64,000 nt of DNA from Sabellastarte sp. h YS-2021 (lineage: Eukaryota > Annelida > Polychaeta > Sabellida > Sabellidae): contig OZ024938.1 of NCBI GenBank assembly GCA_964017235.1, forward strand, positions 8,795,454-8,859,453. Reading direction: 5' to 3'. Under the pieces are notes generated by a model, which made no database searches, was not told the origin of the DNA, and worked only from the letters and a program-made list of their open reading frames with translations. Numbering within the stretch: position 1 is the stretch's first letter; every line of letters begins with the position of its first letter. Below, in pieces: positions 1-11,461 of this stretch. The translations under genes were made by a program, and so were the position numbers.

Positions 1-1265
1 CAATGAAGCCATTATACAGGGCTGACAATATAATTTCACAAACTGTAGAGGTGTGATTGTGGCTTAGCAGTCAAAACTTTCAGGTTAGACACCAAGTGAC
101 TACTGTTGTTATTCTATCTTTGCAAGATAATAGTAACCAGAGATGTTATACCCTTGTTTTACATTTGTAAAAATTATTCTATATCTATCGTGAAAGATTT
201 TGTAGCCAGAAAACATCTTAAGAAGGTATCTGACAAACATATTCCATGAAGGCTTTTACCTTTCATTTTTTAGAAAAAGATATGACCCTTGGGATTTTGT
301 CATAGGGTTAGCCTGCAAGATATACAGACTCAGGGAAATTGGTCATCTCAGTGAACCTGGAGAACATCAAAACTGCCCTTCTGCCTCTGCAACCCTTACC
401 AACACTTTTAGTATCCTGTTTGGAGGCTTTTTATTTAGGGAGTCAGGCTGCACAATAATAGTGTATTGTACCATATCTAGTTGGTTTTAATGTATGTAAT
501 GTATTGTTTGGGATTTACAATTAGCTTATATATTGCTTCACCCCAAGAACCAGAGGATGGAACTCGAAAGAGTAACACACACATTTAAGTTTTAAATTTT
601 ATTTGTTCAATCTCATCACATAGTAACAAGCCCCCATATCTACCCCCAAGTTCCACTTAATCTTGAATTTTAAATCTTAACAGAGGGAATGACAAAAGCA
701 AAGTGGAAAAGAAGAAGAGGCTGTTCAGGTCCAAAGCTCTGAGCTTCTGTGGAACACCTTTCCTGTGATTGGCTTTTTATTTGTCCAATATCAAATATTT
801 TTGACAACAATGAAAGCTCTGGCTGCTCAAGCATTAAACACAAGTAACACAGCTCTACTGTCGAATTTATTTTAGAGCTGCCTTAATTCTTAGTAAAGTG
901 TAACATTACATATCAAGGGGGTGCCAAATTCATGATATTACTATTCCAATGGATATGAAATTTGGGCATTGCTTTTAAAGGAGTATTTGATTTGTAAAAT
1001 AGTTTTTGCTTGAATCAATTTCATAAATTAAATTCGTTTTAAATAAATCAAACTGTTAGGAATAGACAGCCCTTGGCCTGTTACATTTAATTTCTCGTTG
1101 TTCAAATATTAAAATAATTTTATAACCCCTAGAGGATTTTGAGAGTATGAGGTCGATAGTCCAATATGAAGGACAGTCAAATAATTATTAAATATTATTT
1201 TCGTATTTTAAAATAATAAACAATGATATTGATGAGAATTAAGGGTGATGTATGAATCTTGGTAT
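1..1265. other. No gene recognised
   Basis: AT-rich DNA without a convincing ORF, splice-bounded exon or repeat that I can name. Confidence 0.5.
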
Positions 1266-1602
1266 CTTTTATTTTTTTATTAAATATACAGCAACTCAAA
1301 TACATAATGCACAAAATAATTCTTTTTTTTTTTAGTTTGTTCCTAATGAAAAAAAAATAGATTACACATCACAAGTCCAAATTGTATGATGGTAATGATA
1401 CAATGAAATTATACATATAGAAACACTACAAACACAACCAGTCATCTAAGAAAACCTCAAAACAAAAGAAAGACCCAGGTGGGTCAGCCCAGCTGACCAG
1501 TGGCATAAGGGAACACTAGGGAACCAAGGGAGGACAGTTCGTTATGGGCAAGCCTGTTTCAAGATTCTGCAAAAGAGAGCGAGAGTTTGAAAATAAGACT
1601 CT
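1266..1602 (-). other. Possible 3' untranslated region
   Basis: On the minus strand, AATAAA-type polyadenylation signals occur near 1268-1280, about 330 nt after the stop that closes the coding-like segment at 1603. This would fit the 3' end of a minus-strand gene. The signal is common by chance in AT-rich DNA, so the call is tentative. Confidence 0.25.
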
Positions 1603-2260
1603 CTAAGACTGAAAATGATATGTTCCAATGTGTTTAAAGTTGACATTGTTGAATAAAAGAATTTTAGAGCCAATGAGTGAAGTGTTCCAAAGGGATTTGA
1701 CTAGTAACAGGGCTAAAGGCACCCTGGTCCCATTCATACTAATATGAAAGAAAACCATCAAAGTTTTGGCTACATTTGCCTGCTGATGGACTATTTTTAC
1801 CTGATGACAAAAGAGAACCCATGCCTCGGTCCCTCCCAAATGAGCTGATTGGAGTATTAAAACCAGTGGCAGGTTGCTTAGATTGTTGTTATTTTCGAGC
1901 TCTTCAGGTAATACTCTACCATGACCATGGGACAATACAGGGGGAGTTCTGAAAGAATGTGAAGTTCCCAAATTTGAAGGTTTCCAGGGTTGTGGGTTAT
2001 CTGGCATAGTCGGTGAGTCCATATATTTTAGAGGAGGTAGAATTGAGCGTGACATCAAATCTTCACTGTCTTCCTCAGGGTAAACATTGATGAATGATCC
2101 ATTGTCCTTTGCAAAATAGGCTAATTTACAAGTTTTGTAACATTTAATTCATATTGTATAATTGCAGGAGTAGAACAAGTGCTGGGGTCCAAACTGTCCA
2201 CTGGTGGCAACTGATCTGGATCATCAATGATTGACATCAGAGGTGTAATGTCAAATATCC
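1603..2260 (-). pseudogene. Exon-like segment, unknown protein, one frame break
   Basis: I do not recognise the protein. From about 2260 down to 2130 one minus-strand frame reads an acidic, Pro/Asp-rich stretch (motifs EWIFDITPLM, DDPDQLPPVDSLDP). From about 2140 another frame continues with CYKTCKLAYFAKDNG, YPEEDSEDLM and a Pro-rich stretch ending at 1603. The two frames differ by one base near 2140. This is either a frameshift in a decayed gene or an unusually small intron: splicing out about 35 nt between GTTACA and an AAAG acceptor would restore frame. The composition resembles a disordered or activation-type region. Similar segments lie upstream on the same strand at 3.01-3.16 and 3.38-3.57 kb. 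The ATG at 2058 need not be a real start. Confidence 0.3.
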
Positions 2261-3010
2261 ACTCCACTATGCCCCGAAAATTAAATTTCAACATTCACTC
2301 AATCCATTGAAGGCAGAGTTTTCATAAGTAAAAAAAACTATGCATAGATACAGTGAGTAACTGCTCATCAGAATTTTGCAGTTACTTCTATTTATATGCA
2401 AAAAATGCACCTGTACTCTGTCATTAAGATGAGTGTGGCCAAAACCTGTTGTACAATTTTAATGCTTACCCCTGTGGTTGTTACTTGTGTGGGACTTGAT
2501 GCCGTTGTCAACTGTGAGATAAATTGATGTCATTGAAATTATGCAAAACACTACAAATTTCCTTGTCTAGCTGATTTTGCAACTTGAATTATTTTGTTAA
2601 TATTTAACTTTTAAAATATCTCAACTTATTACTTAAAGACATTGACCAATTTTAGTTTCAATGATAATTCTAAATCTCGTAAATGAACAAGCATTGTGTT
2701 GTCTCTGTGACACACAGCTTTTACAGTTTGCTTATTCTAGTCCAGACCACATATGGAGAAAATGAAATGTTAACTAGGAAAGAAAGATTAGATTGTGTTT
2801 TGTGTTAAATTTAGTTTGAAAAAATGTTTGAAAAACCCGTGTCGGCTGGCTGTATATAATCAACTGTAGATACATTAAACAACCCAATTCCATTACTTCA
2901 CTGCAGTCATTTCACAGATATACACACAAAAAGCTATATAGCACAAATATAAATGACAGAAGGTAGGTATTTTGGGGATATTGATCAACTAGCCTGGAGG
3001 AAACATAGAA

Positions 3011-3163
3011 ATTGCACTTTATTTGTAAAAATTGTAGAAGCATAGGTGTGCCTTTCTATCTGGTAGTGGATTTTCAAAATTGTCAGCATCAACTGTATTG
3101 TCTTTGTCGCAAAATGGAGAGTATTGCCTATAGATTGGACATTGGTAGTCTTCATCTTGATCC
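3011..3163 (-). other. Exon-like segment, acidic, unknown
   Basis: A minus-strand frame begins directly after a possible acceptor (CCTGTGTTAG) and reads MIVDQDEDYQCP, then CDKDNTVDADNFENP, and ends in a stop at about 3011. The codon choice and polar, acidic composition look coding. No domain is recognised and I see no good donor, so it could be a terminal exon, a decayed exon or chance. It lies on the same strand as the segment at 1.6-2.3 kb. Confidence 0.3.
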
Positions 3164-3379
3164 ACGATCATCTAACACAGGATATGTTCAAAATAATTCC
3201 AACCTGGCGTTCTGTAAAAAATTGGATATTATGTTGGGCATGTAATGTTAGAATTGATGGACTGTGTTTTGTATATCATTATACATACATAATATTCTTT
3301 ACTCTATGCAGATCAAATAGGTTTAAATTTGAGAATCAATGAGTGCTTTATCAGTTCCTATGGGACTTCTTTTGGCCTA

Positions 3380-3571
3380 AGCATGTTGCACCGACCACTC
3401 GTTAAACTGAGGTTGTAAAGGTTCTTTTGGTTCTAAATATTGATATTGTGAAATGGGTGCGGAAAAAAGCCCAAAATTTAGTGTTGGGTTGAGGTTCATA
3501 GTTACTAGATTACTTTCATTGGTTACTAGATTAATTTCATTGGAAATAAAAGATGTTGAACAGGCATACAA
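3380..3571 (-). other. Exon-like segment, unknown
   Basis: A minus-strand frame reads two copies of a short N-L-V-T repeat (INLVTNESNLVTMN), then LFSAPISQYQYLEPKEPLQ and a stop. The second half looks like coding sequence of a disordered region. It may belong with the other minus-strand segments between 1.6 and 3.2 kb. I see no clear splice sites. Confidence 0.25.
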
Positions 3572-3599
3572 TTTTCTTGTTCTTAATTTTTACTTATCT

Positions 3600-4890
3600 A
3601 TTTTGATCAACTGTTCTGAGGTCATCTTCTATTTCTGAACAATTGAATAACATGCATTATCTCTATTGCCAAGATATTCATAATATGACTCAGTGTATCA
3701 TCTTTAAAAGTCATCATGCTTTTTGTGTATTCATTGAAACCCCTTGCCAGCCTTTGTTCCAGTCAAATTTTGAAGGTCAATTTCATGTTTTTGATTCTCA
3801 GTGGTATCTTGTTTTGTTTCCCCAAGAAGATATGAAATTGTTTTGCTATGCCATACCTTATAAGTTAACTATAAAACAAACCTGATAATACTTAGTGTTA
3901 CATTATATTCTAGCAATATTGTTTATTTTTTTAGAAGATTATAACAGTTGGTCAAACCAACAAAAAATAAACAAGTGAATATAAACATACTCAAGAATAA
4001 AAGATTTCTTTCATCAATTAATTAATAATGTTTATTATACAGAAATGCTGTAAATTAATGTTCATCCAGTTTAAGGGGAATAACCACCAAAGCCTCAAGA
4101 TGAAGAATATACAGTCATTCCGTAAAACCCTGGCCAAACCAGAATAATAGATTTAATTTGGACTATATAAGTGTCCAATATCAACACACTTTGCAGGTTT
4201 TAAATAAGCAGATGGTCCTAAACCAACAAAATATACAGTGTTACAATTAAATAGTTGATCCTAAACCAACAAAAATATACAAAATGATTCAGCACTAACA
4301 AAAACATGTACCATGTTATCATATTATATTATAATACAGCTTTCCCCTTTTGTGGTATATATCAATGATTAATAATAAATGGTCTGATGTGATCCTTTCT
4401 TCCTTTTATAAAATCAAGACAATTTAGCATTGGCTGTATATTACAACTTATTTTTGGAGGGTTATTTTCTATTTTATCACGAGAGATTACAAAATGTTGA
4501 TTAATAAAGTGGATTGAAATAATCATTGGAAGAAATTCAGTGGCATCAATAACAAATTTACGTAGAATGGTACAAATTAAAAAAAACATAGATAGGAAAA
4601 TACCTTGCACCTGATAATAGCCAAATATCTACTTCTTTTGTGAAATATCAGGTCTTATATGGCCAGTAACTCAGATAAAAAATTTGAAAACCCCGAAGTA
4701 AAGTAAGACTGCAACAGAGAAAAATTTTAAGAATGAGCAGATTCTGGAAGAGTTGGCAGGCTAATGCCATTTTGTCTAGTTTGGAAATGGACAAAACTCT
4801 CCCAGTGTGTACTGTATCAAAGTTTGCATTTTACATCCAGCATTGTCCTGAGCATTGCGAATTGCAGGCATAGAACCCAAACTGTGGTGA
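3600..4890. other. No gene recognised
   Basis: AT-rich sequence. A short direct repeat (CCTAAACCAACAAAA) occurs near 4214 and 4260. A minus-strand ORF at 4362-4610 (82 codons) has a coding-like C-terminal half but matches no family I know. Confidence 0.4.
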
Positions 4891-4896
4891 CTGCTT

Positions 4897-5140
4897 GTGA
4901 TTAGTTTGTTTATTTGGGGTTTTACGTCGCTTTCAACACTGTACAGGTCATATCATGACGGGTAGTTGGAAGGGCAGAGGAAACCAGTACGTACAGTTCG
5001 TCAGGGTTCTGTACTGTAAACTGCCGACCAGTGGCAAGCAACTACCAGCTTTCCCACTTGAGGCCGTGCCGGGAATCGAACCCCCTGCCTGTGATTAGAT
5101 GCCAAATCTTGCTAACCCACTAGGCCACCTGCAGACCTCT
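4897..5140 (-). repeat. tRNA-derived SINE, family 1
   Basis: Read on the minus strand, it starts with a tRNA-like head carrying an A-box-like TGGCCTAGTGG and a B-box GGTTCGATTCC. A unique body follows, then a tail ending GCGACGTAAAACCCC with an A-rich end (AAATAAACAAAC). A second copy of this body lies at 34.38-34.62 kb, and shorter relatives at 8.14, 28.7 and 33.24 kb. Confidence 0.75.
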
Positions 5141-5537
5141 GGGGATATGGTCAAGGTATTAATTAGAAGTGATACAATGGAAAGGGAAAATGCTAAATAT
5201 ATAATAAAAGTGAAGTGTTAAGTGACGCTGACTGGAAACTGTGTTGACAGATGAGTCGTAGGGAAAAGTTAGGGAGTCATTTTTTAAAGAACACAGTTTC
5301 AAACAAAATTATATTCCATATTAATTGAAAACTAAACACATAGATTAAAGGTTCAAAACTGCTATAAAGCTTTGGTTGGAAGTCTAAATACTGCATGGAA
5401 TATGTACCCACATTGGCCCATATCTAGCATTCTGTATGATGGGGTATTTAATTAATGCATATTAGAAAATACATCATAAACCACGTTTTTGGTTGTACTT
5501 ATATGTTGAATATTTTAATTAAAAGGTCCTTAAATTA
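5141..5537. other. No gene recognised
   Basis: AT-rich sequence. It contains an ATTAAA on the minus strand about 20-30 nt after the stop of the exon-like segment at 5538, a possible weak poly(A) signal. Confidence 0.35.
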
Positions 5538-5718
5538 TTATTTAGACTTTTGTTCTTTGATAATCCACTGGACCAGTTTAACATTGTAAAATATTCTTTC
5601 CAAGCAATCAGTCAGTGATTTAAAGCTAGAGTGACAATACAATATTCCTTTTTTTGAAGTAAATGACGACTCCAATACTGAAAAGGTTTTGATGCAGGTA
5701 GTATCAACTCTGTCAAAC
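5538..5718 (-). other. Possible terminal exon, unknown protein
   Basis: The minus strand shows a strong acceptor-like tract (TGTTTTGTTTGACAG), then an open frame of about 60 codons beginning VDTTCIKTF and ending LVQWIIKEQKSK-stop. ATTAAA follows downstream. The family is not recognised. Its relation to the neighbouring basic segment at 5928-6094 is unclear, since both end in stops. Confidence 0.35.
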
Positions 5719-5927
5719 AAAACACCAAAAATATAGGAAGTGAACAATAACTTAAATATTAAAATGGCCAGACATAAACAGCAAATACTAAGATCCGAAT
5801 TACTAGAATCAAGAGAAACAGTCCTGTTTCTTGAACTCAAGACAGGCCAAACATTGCACGAGAATTAAAAAAAAATAACCATTTCTTATGACCTGTGTAA
5901 TAGAAGTGGATACTGAGGGAATCAGGT

Positions 5928-6094
5928 TCAAGGTTCCATCTTAGGACACTTAGACTTTGGCAGCACCCTCCTTGGTCTCTCTTTTTGTCTTTCTCTCTTC
6001 CCATGTTTAGTTTTCTTAACACGCATTCCACGTGTTCGTGTCTTTGGTCGTCTCAGTGATCTCTTCTTAATGGATCTTGACTGTCTCTGATTCC
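5928..6094 (-). other. Possible terminal exon encoding a very basic tail
   Basis: The minus strand has a near-ideal acceptor (TTTATCTTCTTGCAG) at 6095. An open frame follows with two leftover bases (phase 2): NQRQSRSIKKRSLRRP, then RPRRVLPKSKC and a TGA stop at 5928. About 40% of residues are Lys or Arg, as in nucleic-acid-binding or heparin-binding tails. I found no upstream exon that must join it. The family is unknown. Confidence 0.4.
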
Positions 6095-6119
6095 CTGCAA
6101 GAAGATAAACATTTATCAA

Positions 6120-6985
6120 TTGTAAATTCTAAAAATCAATACTCAATAACAAAGCGTGAAAATTCTTTCAATCTACATACATGTACAGCCTTCAGAGACA
6201 CAAGTAGTGGACTCAAATTACACAGATATGTTTTAATTGATTGATTTGTTTAACCTTGTGCCTATTATCTTGTTTTGGTGACATTGTGACAGGACTGTCA
6301 TCTTAGTGATTATATGAGTCAAAAGACGGCTATGGTTATCTAAAGTCAATCTAATGGGCGGGGTCACACTAGCCTACCTCAACTAAGCCTTACTTACACT
6401 AGGGCTGGTTATTTGGGTCATGGATCTGAACAAAAGATGATGCAGTACATCCTGGTTTGTCTTGATCAAGATCCCGACCAGACTTGGGGTCTCTATAGCC
6501 AGATGGAAAACTAACACGACAAGCTGTAAACCTCTAACTGACAAGTCATATCTAGTTATGACAAGCTGTAGTGACAGACTACCAGACCGGAGTAGTGTCC
6601 CAATCCACCCTGACTGGAATGATTAATTTCTGGAATTGGTATTGAGAATTTGGATCTGAGCCACACTATAGAAACTCCTTGTTGCTGCTGTCACTCAGCA
6701 TTTATCACTACAAAGATGTTAGATACACATCAGAGAGACTTTCTACAGATACATCTGAATCCAATACCACCACCTGCAATACAGCGAGCACCTTCACACA
6801 ACCCCCACCACCACACAGGCGGAGAAGGAAGCCCCCCAAACCCCTGGGTCATGCCATAGATCCGTAACAGAGAAAGAAATGGAAGCTATAGAAACCTCCT
6901 GGGCGATTTAATACACACTGATATCCTAGGTCACCAGAATTTTGTTAGGATCTCACCTGCAGTTTTTCCTGATTGCAGAATGCAT
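6120..6985. other. No clear gene; possible transposon flank
   Basis: Plus-strand open stretches at 6650-6867 read as low-complexity Thr/Pro and Arg-rich peptide (for example QPPPPHRRRRKPP) just before the Harbinger-like relic. They may be its 5' part, but nothing confirms this. Confidence 0.3.
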
Positions 6986-6989
6986 ACAC

Positions 6990-7345
6990 CACTGCACCAA
7001 TAAGAAAGTCACCAATTTTAGGAATCCCTTACAAGTTAGATTGAAATTGAAAATAACACTGAGATACCAGGCAACAGGAGAAATGTACAAGTCATTACAC
7101 TATCCAGGCCATCCTTACTGAATTTCAGGAAGAGTATTTGACCTGCGCTACCACTCCTGAAAAATGGAAACAAATTGAGGAAAACTTCAAAACCAGATGT
7201 TATTCCCTTCATATTCTTTGGGCATCAGACAGGGAACATGTCAGCATGAAGAAGCCAATATAAGGGCTTCTTTTCCCTGATGTTGCTGGTCCTGGTCAAC
7301 ACAGACGGCAGATCATGTGGGTAGATGTTGAGTCAAGTAGATTTT
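6990..7345 (+). pseudogene. PIF/Harbinger transposase relic
   Basis: The plus strand keeps the order of motifs of a HARBI1/ALP1-like DDE transposase: FRNPLQVRLKLKITLRYQATGE, then EFQEEYLTC.TTPEKWKQIEENF, then ASDREHVSMKKP, where active members usually have a GALDGKHV-like motif with the first catalytic Asp. A frame break follows, then MLLVLVNTDGR...WVDVE. At least one frameshift and one in-frame stop separate the blocks, and the C-terminal part is missing. A C-terminal relic of the same superfamily lies at 52.84 kb. Non-functional. Confidence 0.7.
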
Positions 7346-7880
7346 GTCCCTACTTTTCGGTGTAAAAGTCCTCTCTTATTAGCTTACGATCCCTTTTAAA
7401 GAATTTTTAAAGTTGTCACCCATGGGGCCATCGGTTTGTTTTCCATAAAGTCACTTCCCAAGGCAGAATACAGTTTTTGCTCCATCTGTGTTCCTTTTGT
7501 TACATAAATAGGCAAAGATCTCCCACAATTAATCAGCCCATTATTATCTCCTTTTTAAAAATCAACTTCAAAACTTTTAAAGATGCCCTTCTTACCATTG
7601 TATACACCCTGGATGTTCCTTTTCATGAACGTATTCCTTGCCCCTCAACCTATTTTATTTTCGTTCATGAAAGTGTGAATTTTTCTAATATGTGTCGCTG
7701 ATGGCCTACATTGGCCTTAAGGTACATGAAAAACTCCTTCCAGTTTATTCACTGATGGACAGGGATTGCTCTCAGACATAACCTGTTTTTACTGAAGCCC
7801 ACAAACATCTAATTTAATGAAAAATCACAGAAGGCATTTCCATGTCCCCAAAGTATCATAAAATAAATAAACATTGCAGT
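7346..7880. other. No gene recognised
   Basis: AT-rich sequence; a short plus-strand ORF at 7477-7701 has no recognisable domain. Confidence 0.35.
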
Positions 7881-7887
7881 CCCAACT

Positions 7888-7946
7888 CAGCCCCCCCCCC
7901 CCCCCCCGCCCGAACCCCCCCCCCCCCCCCCCCCCCCGCCCGAACA
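7888..7946. repeat. Duplicated poly(C) tract
   Basis: Two long C runs, each followed by GCCCGAAC, form a short tandem duplication. The minus strand therefore reads runs of Gly codons in an ORF that is not a gene. Confidence 0.8.
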
Positions 7947-8134
7947 AGTAAGGGATGAGTCTCAGACGAGACAAAAATATTTTCAGTCTCACACTGCTCC
8001 CAGAATTTATGTGTTACACTTAATATTCGGGGGTAAAGATGCATCAACTTGAAACAGACAAGTTTTGTCCAGGACACTCCCGGACCATTGAGGCTGGTCT
8101 CCACTATTTGGGCCAAGCTCCAACTTCTATTTAG

Positions 8135-8285
8135 AGATCTTCAGTGGCCTAGTGGTTAGCAAGTTTAGCATTTAATCACAGGCAGTCACCTCTGTGGGGG
8201 TTCGAGTCCCACAAGTGACAAATACTGAGGACCTGATTCAATATGACCCTGTCTATTGAACGGGATGTAAAACCCCAACTATAGA
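8135..8285 (+). repeat. tRNA-derived SINE, short family-1 type
   Basis: An A-box TGGCCTAGTGG at 8145-8155 and a B-box GGTTCGAGTCC at 8199-8209 mark a tRNA-like head. A short linker leads to the tail GTCTATTGAACGGGATGTAAAACCCC. The head lacks a functional tRNA fold context and the tail matches other SINE copies here. Confidence 0.75.
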
Positions 8286-8750
8286 AGATTCAAGAAGATT
8301 CAACCAATAGTATTTGCATATTCATGCTAAGAAAACAAAAAAAAACGGCCACGAAAATAATATCTTCTTTACAGAAGTAATAGACATTTCACAAACTTTG
8401 AGTTGGCGTTTTATATCTGTAAGCATTCCCTTAAATTTTGTCCTAAAGTGTTAAGGACATAAATCTTGAATATAACGCCAGCGTGTTAGAATCTTAAATG
8501 TGTTTGGGACAGCTTTCTATTTATAAAGGTGATATGGGTCCCACATTGAGGGTTAGATACTTTCAAATTCACCAGATGTAATTTCATATAAACATTTTTA
8601 CACAAAGTATGGGTCTGTCTAAATATATATCCTTATAATCGAAGTCAGAACATGCTTTTAGCTTTTTCAACAGATTTAAATAACACACTTAATATAAAAT
8701 TTAAAAAAAAAGAAATAAAAATGTATTAAAAAACAGTGAATAATATTCAT
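8286..8750. other. Downstream flank of the nuclease gene
   Basis: AT-rich. It should contain the 3' UTR of the minus-strand endonuclease gene. An AATAAA overlaps the last codons of that gene, so the exact poly(A) site cannot be fixed. Confidence 0.4.
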
Positions 8751-9782
8751 TTATTTATTCATTACTGACTTACTTCTGTTTCCAACGCAGCGATTTACAT
8801 TGTTTAAGTATGGCTCACAGTCTAGCTTTTCAAAGAAAATATCACCTTGAGGCACAGGCGAAGCATGATCTTTCATTTCTTGCCGGAAATTGTTGATGTT
8901 GTTTACAAATTCGTTTCTGGAAGAATAAAATAAATTGTGCAGAGCATCTAGTAAGTTGTGAAGCTTTTCCACTTTCAGATAGAGATGGGTGATCAGGCGG
9001 TCATTCTTAATAACATTATTTTCTATGTTTGGTGCTAGAATTGCTGCAATTGTTCCGTCACACCACAGATATGTCCAAAAGAAAGATGGAATATTAACTC
9101 TAGAATTTAACTGTTCACCATTTGAAGGCGTCACTCCAACCACAGCTACATGATTATTGCAGCTGCCTGCATACAGTCTCATTGTAGCTTCCACAATCCT
9201 CCAGGTACCTTTATTGAAGCTTGCTTGTTGAGGGGCAACATTAGTGTATGTGAAGGTTGACTGCACTGCATCCGGTACGTAGCAGAAACTACTGTGAGGG
9301 TTCAGGTGTCCTTTCTCATATTGTTTTGGACTACGTTGAGCATCATAATCACCATCTAATGCTTGCGAGGACTTAATTCTGTTGTGAATGTTGTCCCAAC
9401 CCCAGTCATGTAATTTGTTAGTAATTTCTTGATACGTTTTTAGATGTCCATCCATAGGTGCCACTAAATCCCCCTCAAGGATAAAGCAGTCGGCTCTTTT
9501 ACAGTTTCCTATTTGTACAACAAACTTGCTGAAAATAGGTATTTTCCGGTCTTTGTCAAATAATGTAGCATAGTATGGTAGGTCACCGTCTTTTCCCATC
9601 TGGCAGATCCAAGCATATCTGCTCATATTAATCACATCTTGTCCAACAAGAACTCTGACATCTGGGCAATTTGTGCAACATCTTTGCAACCATTGATTGA
9701 TGTTTTGTTCAACTCTACCATCAGTCCAAGGTAGACCTATGATCCAGATTATAAGTAACAAGTAGAGACAAGGTTGACCCAT
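8751..9782 (-). CDS. Secreted DNA/RNA non-specific endonuclease, ENDOD1-like
   Basis: An uninterrupted 343-codon ORF starts at an ATG in good context (GGTATGG). Residues 1-20 form a hydrophobic signal peptide, so the product probably enters the secretory route. The nuclease domain spans roughly residues 65-270. It contains YEKGHLNP (His159, aligned with the general base of the DRGH motif in Serratia-type nucleases) and TNVAPQQASFNKGTW (Asn181, with Asn190 as the likely metal ligand). Many Cys in the N-terminal part (residues 35-60, 94, 99) suggest disulphides. These nucleases cut DNA and RNA with Mg2+; in animals ENDOD1-like proteins occur in digestion and defence settings. The C-terminal 70 residues are helical and unassigned. 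No intron is seen within the CDS. A TTTAG just before the ATG could be an acceptor after a 5' UTR intron. The exact subfamily is not certain. Confidence 0.85.
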   Translation of the reverse strand: MGQPCLYLLLIIWIIGLPWTDGRVEQNINQWLQRCCTNCPDVRVLVGQDVINMSRYAWICQMGKDGDLPYYATLFDKDRKIPIFSKFVVQIGNCKRADCFILEGDLVAPMDGHLKTYQEITNKLHDWGWDNIHNRIKSSQALDGDYDAQRSPKQYEKGHLNPHSSFCYVPDAVQSTFTYTNVAPQQASFNKGTWRIVEATMRLYAGSCNNHVAVVGVTPSNGEQLNSRVNIPSFFWTYLWCDGTIAAILAPNIENNVIKNDRLITHLYLKVEKLHNLLDALHNLFYSSRNEFVNNINNFRQEMKDHASPVPQGDIFFEKLDCEPYLNNVNRCVGNRSKSVMNK

Positions 9783-11461
9783 ACCTAAATCCTAGTTCAC
9801 TTAAACTTTAATCTAAAACACCAGTGATTAACTGTACATAACCAGTGTAATGGTTTCTCATAATATCATTATTCTTCAGTTATTTCTTCGCAAAATGGTT
9901 GATGAAACTCAGACTGTTTGGTTCTTTGGCGTTTATAAGCCTATTTATCACACCAAAATGGCATTCTAGATAAAAATGTAATTATGTTAAATGTGATGTA
10001 TTTTACTATCACTATGTACAACTATATTTTGTGTTGATCTTATTGAACACAAGTAAATGCTTTAATTAAAAAGAGATAAATTGCAATTGATTTATTTTGT
10101 CTGTCTTCAGATACAACGTCTGTACTACATTTTTTCATTGAAGAAGATCAAAGTACTGCTTTAAGAGAGCAGCTTGAAAGTACAAAATCAAGTATTTGAG
10201 AAGACAAGAATTCAGTACAGATCCCTGTAGAAAGAGGTCAGCTATATATCATCTCTATCTCTGGGGAGGTAGAGCTCAAGGCCATCTTTGCATACAATTC
10301 ATTTATTTGACCAAAAATGACACATATATGATAATTTTTTGCAACTTATTATGAAAAATCCACACGGTACAAGTTTTTATATAAAATGAAATGCCTAGAC
10401 ACACAAACTGGGTGTCAGGTGGACATCTTTTTCTGTCCCCAGATTCTGCTTAAGCGGAAAGGTGAACATTAAACCTTGTTTGCCCTTCTGTCCGTCTGTC
10501 TGTCCGTCCATCAAAAATATCAATATGTGCAACATATAATTTGAACAAAACATATTATACTAAGTTTTATCAGTTGTGTTGCTAAATGTAAATACCAATA
10601 CTAACGATCTCAAATGGGGGATTATGTACCACACCTTTTTATACAGAGATTATCCATGTGGGAAGCAGACTATAGGCCACTTTGCAGTAAGGGGATATTG
10701 GACGAATATTATGTATTTCTAATCTATCGAATCCTTCGCTGCAACTCAGTGTTAGTCTGAGTTTGAAAGAAGTCCTAATTTTTTATGTATCAGTTGATAT
10801 TTAGCTAAAAGTAAATGTATGACAAGGCCCTTTCAGTTCCTATTTGGTCTTTTAGTCTGCAATCCCTTCAAGTTCGTAAAGGAAAACCAGTTTTCTGAGA
10901 GTACTCAGAGCTTATACCTTTTGGGTTATGTTTTGGATTAAAGTCAAGAAGCAGGCTGAGTAAGACTTGTGAGGCCAGATATTATTGGCCATGCATGGTT
11001 TTTAGGAGCGTAGGCACTAGCCACCCAGGATTTTATTATTGAAACCCCTGACAGGAAGAAGATAGCCCATCTTTCTGAATGTAGTAAAACAATGCTCAAA
11101 ACCAGTGTAGCACAGCTTGTTACGGCTATAGATAGCACGGCCTGACAGGGACCTGCTGGGGCAGTTTTTGGCTGCTACCTTAAGCTTTCAAATATATATA
11201 ACCACTACCTGAGGAACTAATACTTTGAACCCTATTGCTAAAAGCCTCACCATTTTTGATCTCTCTCATTTTCGTTTAGTGTTCGTTAGGACAGTAAATG
11301 GATGCGTATTTCAAAAATATATAAAAGTAGTTAAATTTACCTTAAAATCTGGGCTTTTGGTCGTACTTTAGTACATATTATTGCTTTCAATGATATACCT
11401 TCAGTTATTTAGAGTTTTTATGTTGTTCTCAATTGTTTTTAATTGATCAATAGCCTGCTAG
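9783..11461. other. No gene recognised
   Basis: AT-rich sequence upstream of the nuclease gene; its promoter should lie just above 9782 on the minus strand. A short TGTC/CGTC-rich microsatellite occurs near 10488-10512. A minus-strand ORF at 10944-11138 has no recognisable domain. Confidence 0.4.

Noticed and set aside
7856-8116. An 86-codon minus-strand ORF with glycine runs.
   Set aside because: The glycines come from the duplicated poly(C) tract and the rest overlaps ordinary sequence and the SINE border.
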